Shown here: positions 51,736 to 59,067 of the stretch, in pieces | Numbering within the stretch: the stretch's first letter is position 1 | Layout of the letters: the number at the start of each line of letters is the position of its first letter | Assembly: GCA_965277735.1 (NCBI GenBank) | Contig: CBDIDO010000001.1 | Span: forward strand, 496,001-560,000 | Direction: 5' to 3' | Source: RH-AL1 sp965277735 | Lineage (GTDB): Bacteria > Pseudomonadota > Alphaproteobacteria > Rhizobiales > Beijerinckiaceae | DNA length: 64,000 nucleotides | Notes under the pieces: generated by a model | Seen by the model: only the letters and a program-made list of their open reading frames with translations | The model's database searches: none | Told to the model about the DNA's origin: nothing | Made by a program: the position numbers and the translations under genes

Positions 51736-51803
51736 CTCGTCCCCAGCAATCCCCCGGCGCGAGATCGTTCAGCGCAAGGCGTCCGGTGCAATTTGAGGGT
51801 CAG

Positions 51804-52643
51804 GTGAGGCGCAACTTCCATCTGCACCTGATTTCGGATGCCACCGGCGAGACGCTGATGTCGGTCGGCCGCGCCGCCGCCGCGCAGTACGAGGGCATCT
51901 CGGCCATCGAGCACATCTATCCTCTGGTGCGCTCGCGCGAGCAGCTCGACAAGGCGATCGCGGAGATCGAGGCGGCGCCCGGCATCGTGCTTTATACGCT
52001 CGTCGACCAGGAGCTGATCGACCGGCTCGAGCCCGCCTGTCGCGAGGCGGGCGCGCCGACCTTCTCGGTGCTCGGGCCGATCCTGAACTTCTTCGAAGCC
52101 TTCATCGGCATCCAGGCGACGCCGCGCCCGGGCGCGCAGCACACGCTCGACGCCGACTATTTCCGCCGGATCGACGCGCTCAATTATACGATGATGTGCG
52201 ACGATGGGCAGAACGTCGACTCCTACGAGGAGGCCGACGTCGTCCTCGTCGGGATCAGCCGGACCTCGAAGACGCCGACCTCGATCTACCTCGCCAACCG
52301 CGGCGTGAAGACCGCCAACATCCCGATGGTCCCACGGGTCCCGCTGCCGAGAGCCGTCCGCACCCTGGTGCGCCCGCTGGTCATCGGGCTGATCGCGACC
52401 CCAGACCGCATCGTCCAGATCCGCCAGAACCGTCTCATCGCGATGAACGACATGGCCAATGCCGACTATGTCGACAAAAGGCTCGTGACCGAGGAGGTCG
52501 CCATCTCGCGCCGCTATTTCGAGCAGCAGGGGTGGCCGGTGATCGACGTCACCCGCCGCTCGATCGAGGAGACGGCGGCTTCCGTCATGGACCTCATGCG
52601 CGCGCACCGCTACAAATCGATCGCGCTCGATCCGACGCTCTAG
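51804..52643 (+). CDS. ppsR: Pyruvate, phosphate dikinase regulatory protein (DUF299)
   Basis: The protein has 279 residues from GTG 51804 (GAGGGTCAG before it), starting RRNFHLHLISDATGETLM. An in-frame GTG at 51786 is the alternative. The ADP/phosphate-binding loop is VLVGISRTSKTPTSIYLA, followed by ANIPMVP. These bifunctional kinase/pyrophosphorylases switch PPDK or PEP synthetase off and on. The gene is next to the proposed origin, as RP001 is in Caulobacter and Rickettsia, and is followed by maf and aroE. Confidence 0.92.
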   Translation: MRRNFHLHLISDATGETLMSVGRAAAAQYEGISAIEHIYPLVRSREQLDKAIAEIEAAPGIVLYTLVDQELIDRLEPACREAGAPTFSVLGPILNFFEAFIGIQATPRPGAQHTLDADYFRRIDALNYTMMCDDGQNVDSYEEADVVLVGISRTSKTPTSIYLANRGVKTANIPMVPRVPLPRAVRTLVRPLVIGLIATPDRIVQIRQNRLIAMNDMANADYVDKRLVTEEVAISRRYFEQQGWPVIDVTRRSIEETAASVMDLMRAHRYKSIALDPTL

Positions 52644-52713
52644 AGCATCGGACGTTGATTCGGAATCGCTTCGCGATCCTGATGTGCCTGTCCTCGCTCT
52701 GCTTTAAGAAGTG

Positions 52714-52742
52714 GAGCAAGTCGGCAAAAGCCGACGTTGCTC
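52714..52742. repeat. Hairpin in a probable intergenic repeat element
   Basis: The arms GAGCAAGTCGGC and GCCGACgTTGCTC pair around AAAA with one bulged G. The whole ppsR-maf spacer (52644-52766), starting with AGAGCATCGGACGTTGATTC, looks like the short intergenic elements scattered in Rhizobiales genomes. Only one copy is in the window, so repetition is inferred. Confidence 0.4.
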
Positions 52743-52766
52743 TAAGCCGCTGATAAATCAGGCTTG

Positions 52767-53384
52767 ATGTCCGACCTTTGGCTTCTCCCGCGTCCCCTGA
52801 TCCTGGCCTCGAAGAGCCAAGCGCGCCGAGCCCTGCTCGCGGCGGCCGGCATCCCGTTCGAAGGCGTCGACGCGGCGATCGACGAGCGTGGCATCGAGGC
52901 GCCGGCGCGGGCGGCCGGGGCCGACGGCAATGCGATCGCGGCGCTGCTCGCGGAGGCAAAGGCGCGCGAGGTCGCGGCGACGCAGCCCGGACGCCTCGTG
53001 CTCGGCGCCGACCAGACGCTGTCGATCGACGGCCGCTTTTTGACGAAGCCGCCGAGCCTCGAGGTGGCGAAGGCGCAGCTGCTCGATATGTCGGGCCGGA
53101 CGCATACGCTGCACGCCGCGCTGTGCCTGGTGCGCGACGATGCGGTGGTGGCGTCCGCCTTCGCGACGGCACATCTCACCTGCCGCCACTACAGCGAGGC
53201 GTTCGTCGACGCCTATCTCGGGCTTGCCGGCGAGAGCGTGCTGCAGAGCGTCGGCGGCTACGCCGTCGAAGGGCTCGGCATCCATCTGTTCGAGCGGGTC
53301 GAGGGCGAGCAATCGACGATCCTCGGCCTGCCGATGCTGCCGTTGCTCGAGCTCTTGCGCCTGCACGGGGCGCTGTCGGCGTGA
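52767..53384 (+). CDS. maf: Maf-family nucleotide pyrophosphatase
   Basis: The protein has 205 residues from ATG 52767. The motifs are LILASKSQARRALLAAAGIP, VLGADQTLSIDGRFLTKP and GGYAVEGLGIHLFERVEG. Family members hydrolyse modified or canonical nucleoside triphosphates. It overlaps aroE by four bases (GTGA), so the two are translationally coupled. Confidence 0.92.
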   Translation: MSDLWLLPRPLILASKSQARRALLAAAGIPFEGVDAAIDERGIEAPARAAGADGNAIAALLAEAKAREVAATQPGRLVLGADQTLSIDGRFLTKPPSLEVAKAQLLDMSGRTHTLHAALCLVRDDAVVASAFATAHLTCRHYSEAFVDAYLGLAGESVLQSVGGYAVEGLGIHLFERVEGEQSTILGLPMLPLLELLRLHGALSA

Positions 53385-54202
53385 GCCCGCGCGCCTGCGT
53401 CATCGGCTGGCCGGTCAGCCATTCCCGCTCGCCGCTGATCCACACCCACTGGCTCGCGACCCTCGGCCTCGCGGGATCCTACGAGCGCCGTCCCGTGGCG
53501 CCGGATGCGCTGGATGCTTTCGTCGACGAGCTGCGCGCCGGTGCCTGGGCCGGCTGCAACGTGACGATCCCGCACAAGGCGGCGATGGCGGCGCGCTGCG
53601 ACCGGCTGAGCGAAACCGCGGCGCGCCTCGGCTCGGTCAACACGGTCTGGCGTGAGGGCGACACGCTCTGCGGCGACACGACCGACGGCATCGGCTTCCT
53701 CGCCGCGCTCGCCCAGGAGCTACCCGGCTGGGATGCGGCGCACGATCGGGCGTTAATCGTCGGGGCCGGCGGCGCCGCGCCGCCGATCGTCGATGCGTTG
53801 GTTGGCCGCGGCTTCGAAAACATCGTCCTGGCGAGCCGTACGGCGGCCCGCGCCGAGGCGCTGGCGTCCCAGCTCGGCTGCGGTTTCGCATCGATGGACA
53901 CGCTCGACCTCGCCGGGGTCGACCTGCTGGTCAACGCATCGCCCGCCGGCATGACCGGCCAGGCCCCGCTCGCCGTCGACCTCGCGGCGCTGCCCGCGCA
54001 TGCGATTGTCGACGACATCGTCTACACGCCGTCCGAGACGCCGCTGCTCCGCGACGCCCGCGAGCGTGGCCTTCGGCGGATCGGCGGCCTCGGCATGCTG
54101 CTGCATCAGGCGGCGCCGGGCTTCGAGCGCTGGTTCGGGGTCCGGCCCGAGGTGAGCCCCGAGCTGAGGGCGCTCGTCGAGGCCGATATCGCCAAGGGCT
54201 AA
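53381..54202 (+). CDS. aroE: Shikimate dehydrogenase
   Basis: The protein has 273 residues from GTG 53381. Active-site segments are VSHSRSPLIHTHWLATLGL, NVTIPHKAAM (catalytic Lys), CGDTTDGIGFLAAL and the NADP loop LIVGAGGAAPPIVDAL. It makes shikimate for aromatic amino acids. In related genomes coaE and dnaQ follow; here the operon ends and a minus-strand gene overlaps the stop by four bases. Confidence 0.93.
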   Translation: MSPRACVIGWPVSHSRSPLIHTHWLATLGLAGSYERRPVAPDALDAFVDELRAGAWAGCNVTIPHKAAMAARCDRLSETAARLGSVNTVWREGDTLCGDTTDGIGFLAALAQELPGWDAAHDRALIVGAGGAAPPIVDALVGRGFENIVLASRTAARAEALASQLGCGFASMDTLDLAGVDLLVNASPAGMTGQAPLAVDLAALPAHAIVDDIVYTPSETPLLRDARERGLRRIGGLGMLLHQAAPGFERWFGVRPEVSPELRALVEADIAKG

Positions 54203-54546
54203 TGCAGCGTCCGGCCGCCGTCGGGCTCGGCCGCCATCGCCCGCGTCGCCTCCGCCACCACCTCGCAGACGAAGTCCACGGCGGCGTCCACCGTCGCGAG
54301 ACCGCGGAACTGGCGGCGGGCGGTGGCGTCCTCGATCATCACCATGACCGTCGGTGCGATGCGGCAGATCGTGAAGCGCAGCAGCTCGGGCGTGATCGCC
54401 GGCGGCGTCAGAACGGCCCAGGTGATGCCGCTGTCGTTGGAATGCAGCGCGAAGACATGCGAGGGCAGCGCGTCCTGGCAGCGATGCGCGATCAGATCCT
54501 GCTCCGCCGCGCCCAGCGTATCGTCGAGACCCTCACCGAATGCCAT
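54199..54546 (-). CDS. Conserved hypothetical protein
   Basis: The protein has 115 residues from ATG 54546 with GGAG six bases upstream. The fold cannot be named. The sequence shows alternating strands (ITWAVLTPPAITPELLRFTI, TVMVMIEDATARRQF) and a C-terminal amphipathic helix. It has its own upstream palindrome (54557-54577), suggesting regulated expression. It converges on aroE with a four-base overlap. Confidence 0.6.
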   Translation of the reverse strand: MAFGEGLDDTLGAAEQDLIAHRCQDALPSHVFALHSNDSGITWAVLTPPAITPELLRFTICRIAPTVMVMIEDATARRQFRGLATVDAAVDFVCEVVAEATRAMAAEPDGGRTLH

Positions 54547-54556
54547 CTCATGCTCC

Positions 54557-54577
54557 GTATGTTACGATATAACATAC
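54557..54577. promoter_or_regulatory. Perfect palindrome upstream of the 54199-54546 gene
   Basis: The arms GTATGTTA and TAACATAC flank CGATA. It lies 10 bp before the ATG of the minus-strand gene, overlapping the region of its promoter and leader. An AT-rich perfect repeat here suggests an operator for a dimeric regulator. Confidence 0.5.
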
Positions 54578-54629
54578 TAAGCGCAGACGCCTGTCCGCAC
54601 AAGGCTACGTGAGTGCAAGCGGCGGACCG

Positions 54630-55166
54630 CTACTCGACGACCTCGCCGGGATAGACGCCCCAGAGATCGGCCTGCTTGACGAAGCCGTCGAAGCCCGCCC
54701 CGTTCACGCGGCACCAGGTCTTGTCGCAGGAGCGGACGTTGGCGATGACGTTCGGCTCGAGCTTGGCCATCGGCGACGAGGTCTCGCTCGGCTTGGTGAA
54801 GAGCGTGATCGCCGTGCCGTCCTTCTTCCAGGGGGTAATCAGCGCGGTGCGCCGGCCCGACAGCAGCGAGTGCAGCACCCAGCCTTCCGAGCCTTCGGAA
54901 TCGCGCACCTTGCGCCATGTCTCGAATTCGGCGGTGATCTCGACCGGCAGGCCGGCCCGCTCGAAGATCCAGGTCGTGCGATGGTCCTTGGACGGACCCT
55001 CGCGCAGGTTCACCCGGTCCGACTTGAGGCTGACGTAGCGCGGCACCGGCAGACCGCTGGCCGAACCGGTCTGATCGGCTTCGGCCGGCGCCATCATCGT
55101 CACGACGAGCGCGAGCAGCCCAAGGCCGCGGGCGATCGGGCGAAGCGTCGTGAAGCCGAAAGGCAT
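54630..55166 (-). CDS. Exported SH3-domain protein
   Basis: The protein has 178 residues. A signal peptide covers residues 1-30. Two bacterial SH3-like modules follow: RYVSLKSDRVNLREGPSKDH with WRKVRDSEGSEGWVLHSLLS, and a second around SCDKTWCRVNGAGFDGFVKQ. Such proteins bind the envelope or peptidoglycan. It is divergent from the hydroxyacid dehydrogenase gene, an arrangement I recall from many Rhizobiales. Confidence 0.85.
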   Translation of the reverse strand: MPFGFTTLRPIARGLGLLALVVTMMAPAEADQTGSASGLPVPRYVSLKSDRVNLREGPSKDHRTTWIFERAGLPVEITAEFETWRKVRDSEGSEGWVLHSLLSGRRTALITPWKKDGTAITLFTKPSETSSPMAKLEPNVIANVRSCDKTWCRVNGAGFDGFVKQADLWGVYPGEVVE

Positions 55167-55428
55167 GGGATCCGTCCTGGAGCTGAGCGCGACCGGCGCT
55201 CCGGCACGTCTATCGCCGCGCTTCTTGTCTTATGCCAATCATCTGATACGAGAGGCCGAAGGCACGAGGCGGCTGTTGCCGTGCTCTCCTTGATGGCCCG
55301 ACATGGTTAAAGGGGGGTGAAATCCGGGCCGTTCGGCGCCGATTTCACTGATGGTCGCGGTGTGGGTCGCGGCCACGACGACGAACGGCGAGGGACTGCG
55401 CGGAACGGTGGGCAGCGGAACTGTAGAC

Positions 55429-56424
55429 ATGGGCAAGAAGAGACCGCTCGTCATCATCACGCGCCGGCTGCCGGATCGCGTCGAGACGCGTATGTGCGAG
55501 CTGTTCGACACGCGCCTCAACATCGACGACGTCGCGATGACCCGCGCCCAGCTCATCGAGGCGGTCAAGACCGCCGACGTGCTGGTGCCGACCGTGACCG
55601 ACCGCATCGACGCCGAGATCGTGCGCGAGGCCGGGCCTCAGTTGAAACTGATCGCGAACTTCGGCAACGGGGTCGACAACATCGCGATCGGCGCGGCGAT
55701 CGAGCGCGGCATCACCGTCACCAACACGCCGGGCGTGCTGACCGAAGACACCGCCGACATGACGATGGCGCTGATCCTCGCCGTCGCCCGCCGCATCGTC
55801 GAGGGCGCCGGGGCGATCCCCGCCAACGAATGGACGGGGTGGGCGCCGACCTGGATGCTCGGCCGCCGCATCACCGGCAAGCGCCTCGGCATCGTCGGCA
55901 TGGGGCGCATCGGCCAGGCGGTCGCTCGGCGCGCCCGCGCGTTTGGCCTGCAGATCCACTATCACAACCGCCGCCGGCTCGGGACGCTGGTCGAGGAGAA
56001 GCTCGACGCGACCTATTGGGATTCGCTCGACCAGATGCTGGCGCGCATGGACATCGTGTCGGTGAACTGCCCGCACACGCCGGCGACCTACCACCTGCTG
56101 TCGGCGCGGCGGCTCAAATATCTGCGGCCGGAGTCGATCCTCATCAACACCTCGCGCGGCGAGGTGATCGACGAGAACGCGCTGACCCGCATGCTGGAGG
56201 CCGGTGAGCTGGGCGGCGCCGGGCTCGACGTGTTCGAGCACGAGCCGTCCGTGTCGCCGAAGCTGCTCAAGCTCGCCAAGCAGGGCAAGGTGACGCTGCT
56301 GCCGCACATGGGCTCGGCGACCACCGAGGGTCGCGTCGACATGGGCGACAAGGTCATCGTCAACGTTAAAACCTTCTGGGACGGGCACCGCCCGCCGGAC
56401 CGCGTGCTCGCGAGCATGCTGTAG
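55429..56424 (+). CDS. D-2-hydroxyacid dehydrogenase (glyoxylate reductase type)
   Basis: The protein has 331 residues from ATG 55429. The NAD loop is LGIVGMGRIGQAVARRARAF, and the catalytic Arg, Glu and His are in NFGNGVDN/NTSRGEVID, FEHEP and LLPHMGSAT. It reduces glyoxylate or hydroxypyruvate, or oxidises D-glycerate. Upstream in-frame codons from 55351 are unlikely to be used. Confidence 0.9.
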   Translation: MGKKRPLVIITRRLPDRVETRMCELFDTRLNIDDVAMTRAQLIEAVKTADVLVPTVTDRIDAEIVREAGPQLKLIANFGNGVDNIAIGAAIERGITVTNTPGVLTEDTADMTMALILAVARRIVEGAGAIPANEWTGWAPTWMLGRRITGKRLGIVGMGRIGQAVARRARAFGLQIHYHNRRRLGTLVEEKLDATYWDSLDQMLARMDIVSVNCPHTPATYHLLSARRLKYLRPESILINTSRGEVIDENALTRMLEAGELGGAGLDVFEHEPSVSPKLLKLAKQGKVTLLPHMGSATTEGRVDMGDKVIVNVKTFWDGHRPPDRVLASML

Positions 56425-56525
56425 GGCGTCGTCGCACCCCGTCTTTCGGCCGATGATCTATCGGCGCGGCTTCTGCATTCTGTGCAGACCAGCGTCGGCA
56501 GAAAACCGGGAGACAGGCCGCGATC

Positions 56526-57257
56526 ATGACAGGTGCCATTCCAGCGCGACGCGTTCATCCCCCCCTGCCGCGGCCGCTCAAATACGCCGCGGCCCTCGCG
56601 TTGCTGATCGCCGTTCTCGGCTGGGGTGCGCTGGCGATCGACGGGACGACGGTCATCCGGCGCAACCTGGTGCAAGGCCACGGCCTGCCGCAGGCGATGT
56701 TCCTGTGGTTTCGCTACTTCACCATCCTCACCAACATCGGCGTCGCGGCGCTGATGAGCGCCACGGTCTATCGCCTGTATCGGCACCGGCCACTGCTCTC
56801 GGCGCCGCTCTATGCGGCGGCGCTCGTCTACATCCTCGTCGTCTGCGCGACCTACGAGGCGGTGCTGCGCACGTCGTGGACGCCGCGCGGCATGGGGTTT
56901 GACACCGACCTCACCTTCCACGACATCGTGCCGGCGCTGATGCTGGCCTTCTGGATGTTTTTCGCGCCGAAGCGCGGGCTCGGGTGGCGCTACTCGCTGC
57001 TTTTGATGATCTATCCCGCCGTCTATTTCGCCGGGACGCTGGTCGCGGGCGCGCTGGGCGAAAAGTACCCCTACAGCTTTCTCGATGTCAGCAAGCTCGG
57101 CTACCCCGCCGTCGCCGTGACCGGCGTGGTGTTCCTGGTGATCTTCTATGCACTGGGCCTCGCGACGATCACGGCGTCGCGCCGCAAGCGGCTGAAAGTG
57201 CCGGGGCCGTACCGCCAGGATGTAGATCTCCGCCCCGTGGAACAGGGGCAGCGCTGA
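56526..57257 (+). CDS. Pr6Pr-family integral membrane protein
   Basis: The protein has 243 residues with six hydrophobic segments (for example YAAALALLIAVLGWGALAI, MFLWFRYFTILTNIGVAALM). The conserved FRYFTILTN motif and the later histidine in LTFHDIVPALML are marks of the Pr6Pr (FAR-17a/AIG1-like) family. The function of bacterial members is unknown. It is not obviously co-transcribed with neighbours. Confidence 0.8.
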   Translation: MTGAIPARRVHPPLPRPLKYAAALALLIAVLGWGALAIDGTTVIRRNLVQGHGLPQAMFLWFRYFTILTNIGVAALMSATVYRLYRHRPLLSAPLYAAALVYILVVCATYEAVLRTSWTPRGMGFDTDLTFHDIVPALMLAFWMFFAPKRGLGWRYSLLLMIYPAVYFAGTLVAGALGEKYPYSFLDVSKLGYPAVAVTGVVFLVIFYALGLATITASRRKRLKVPGPYRQDVDLRPVEQGQR

Positions 57258-57343
57258 GCCGCCACACAGGTGCGTTGCCGATCGACTCTGGCCTCTGCCA
57301 TCGCGACGGGCTTTAAGGATCGCGCGTCGCGACCCTGAGCCCC

Positions 57344-58102
57344 ATGATCCTCGTCCTCCTCGCAGCTGCCGGTTTCACGGCCGGCTTCATCAACGTGCTC
57401 GCCGGTGGCGGCTCCTTCATCACGCTCCCGGCGATGATCGCCGGCGGCCTGACCGCGCTCGGCGCCAACGCCTCCTCGACCGTCGCGCTGTTTCCGGCCC
57501 AGGCGATCACCACCTGGCTCGCGCGCAAGGACATGGTCATGCCGGCCGATGCGAACGGCGTCAGCGTGCGGACGCTGGCCGTGATCAGCACGATCGGCGG
57601 CCTGTTCGGCGCGCTGCTGCTGCTCGTGACGCCGCCCGGCATCTTCGCCCGCATCGTCCCCTGGCTGATCCTCTTCGCGACGGCTCTGTTCGCGCAGGCC
57701 AGCTTCGGTCCCGGCGCGCTCGCCGGCGGCCGCTTCAGGCTCTCCCGCACCGGCGTCTACGTCGTGCAGAGCCTGGTCTCGATCTACGGCGGCTATTTCG
57801 GCGGCGGCATCGGCATCATGATGCTGGCTGCGCTGATCCTGTTCGGGCTCACCGACATCAGGGTGATGACCTCGATCAAGATCCTGCTGTCGATGCTGAT
57901 GAACGTCGCCGCCGTCGCGACCTTCGTCGTCGCCGGCCTCGTCGCCTGGCCGCAGACGCTGGTGCTGATGGGCGGGGCCGTCACCGGCGGCGCGGTCGGG
58001 ATCGTCGCCGCGCGGCATGTGCCGGCATCATGGGTGCGGATTTTCGTCGTCGCGGTCGGGCTGACGCTGACGGTCGTCTTCTTTTTACGACAGGGTCACT
58101 GA
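57344..58102 (+). CDS. TauE/SafE-family membrane transporter
   Basis: The protein has 252 residues with seven to eight hydrophobic helices. The family repeats are visible as GFINVLAGGGSFITLPAMIA and GGYFGGGIGIMMLAALILFG. Members export sulfite, sulfoacetate or other small anions. No sulfur genes are close, so the substrate is unknown. It converges on xthA with two bases between the stops. Confidence 0.88.
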   Translation: MILVLLAAAGFTAGFINVLAGGGSFITLPAMIAGGLTALGANASSTVALFPAQAITTWLARKDMVMPADANGVSVRTLAVISTIGGLFGALLLLVTPPGIFARIVPWLILFATALFAQASFGPGALAGGRFRLSRTGVYVVQSLVSIYGGYFGGGIGIMMLAALILFGLTDIRVMTSIKILLSMLMNVAAVATFVVAGLVAWPQTLVLMGGAVTGGAVGIVAARHVPASWVRIFVVAVGLTLTVVFFLRQGH

Positions 58103-58104
58103 GG

Positions 58105-58908
58105 TCAGACCCTCAGCCGCACGATCACCGGCACGTGGTCGGAGGGCCGCTCCCAGCCGCGGCCCTCCTTCAGGATCGTCATCCCGTCGATGCGGTCGCC
58201 GAGGCTCTCGCTGACCCAGACGTGGTCGAGCCGTCGCCCCTTGTCGGCCTTGGCCCAGTCGGGCGAGCGGTAGCTCCACCACGTGTAGCATTTCTGATCG
58301 GCCGGGATGATGCGGCGCAGGACGTCGACCCAGGGGCCGGCCGCGAACGCGTGCCCGAGCTTCTCGACCTCGATCGGCGTGTGGCTGACGATCTTCAGCA
58401 GCGCCTTGTGGCTCCACACGTCCTGCTCGAGCGGCGCCACGTTGAGGTCGCCGACCAGGATCGCATCGCCGTCGGCGACGCGTTCGCGCACCGCCCACTC
58501 GGCCATCTCGTCGAGGAAGCCGAGCTTGTGCGCGAACTTCGGGTTGATCGCGGGGTCGGGCTCGTCGCCGCCGGCCGGGACATAGAAATTATGCAGGGTG
58601 ATCGGCCGCCCGCCCGGTGCCACCGCGACGGCGATATGGCGCGCATCCGTCTTGCCGCAGAAGCCGCGCCGCTCGATGCGAAGGAACGGCAGCTTCGAGG
58701 CGATCGCGACGCCGTGGTAGCCCTTCTGCCCGTTGATCGCGACATGCGCGTAGCCGGCCTTGCGGAAGGCGGCGAGCGGAAACTCGGCGTCCCGGCACTT
58801 CGTCTCCTGCAGGCAGATGACGTCGGGCGCGTGCTGCTTGAGGAGGCGCGTCACGAGGTCGATGCGCAGGCGCACCGAGTTGATGTTCCATGTCGCGAGC
58901 GTCAGCAC
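58105..58908 (-). CDS. xthA: Exodeoxyribonuclease III
   Basis: The protein has 267 residues from GTG 58908. Motifs are LATWNINSVRLR, VICLQETKCRDAEFP (metal Glu), ILVGDLNVAPLEQD, and the C-terminal RRLDHVWVS and PSDHVPVIV. It cuts at abasic sites and trims 3' ends in base-excision repair. Confidence 0.93.
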   Translation of the reverse strand: MLTLATWNINSVRLRIDLVTRLLKQHAPDVICLQETKCRDAEFPLAAFRKAGYAHVAINGQKGYHGVAIASKLPFLRIERRGFCGKTDARHIAVAVAPGGRPITLHNFYVPAGGDEPDPAINPKFAHKLGFLDEMAEWAVRERVADGDAILVGDLNVAPLEQDVWSHKALLKIVSHTPIEVEKLGHAFAAGPWVDVLRRIIPADQKCYTWWSYRSPDWAKADKGRRLDHVWVSESLGDRIDGMTILKEGRGWERPSDHVPVIVRLRV

Positions 58909-59067
58909 GCGCCTGTCCTGCGCGGGAGAGGGCGCCGAGGCAAGCGGCGCCGCGATCGGGCGCACACGAAAAAATCCTGCGAGGGTCGGCGCGGTTTACC
59001 TTCAGGAAAAGTGGGAGTGCTATCGTCTCCGCGAACGATTCGGGCAGCGCCGCCCAAGGTCTCCCCC

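Larger units (their letters stand above)
51412..51785. other. Candidate chromosomal replication origin (oriC)
   Basis: This non-coding region of 374 bp lies between hemE (minus) and the DUF299-family gene ppsR (plus), the same flanks as the Caulobacter crescentus origin (hemE / RP001). It contains an AT- and pyrimidine-rich stretch next to hemE (51413-51460), DnaA-box-like 9-mers (TTCTCCACA at 51727, ATCTCCACA at 51518), two perfect TTAA-N7-TTAA sites and several single TTAA or TTAAC sites in otherwise very GC-rich DNA. Function is inferred from context and motifs. Confidence 0.65.

Noticed and set aside
52778..53380. Upstream extension of the aroE frame through maf
   Set aside because: Maf is the real gene there; aroE homology starts at GTG 53381, coupled to the maf stop.
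58030..59067. Upstream extension of the histidine-kinase frame by 346 codons
   Set aside because: It runs antisense through xthA. The PAS domain begins soon after ATG 59068, which fits as the start.
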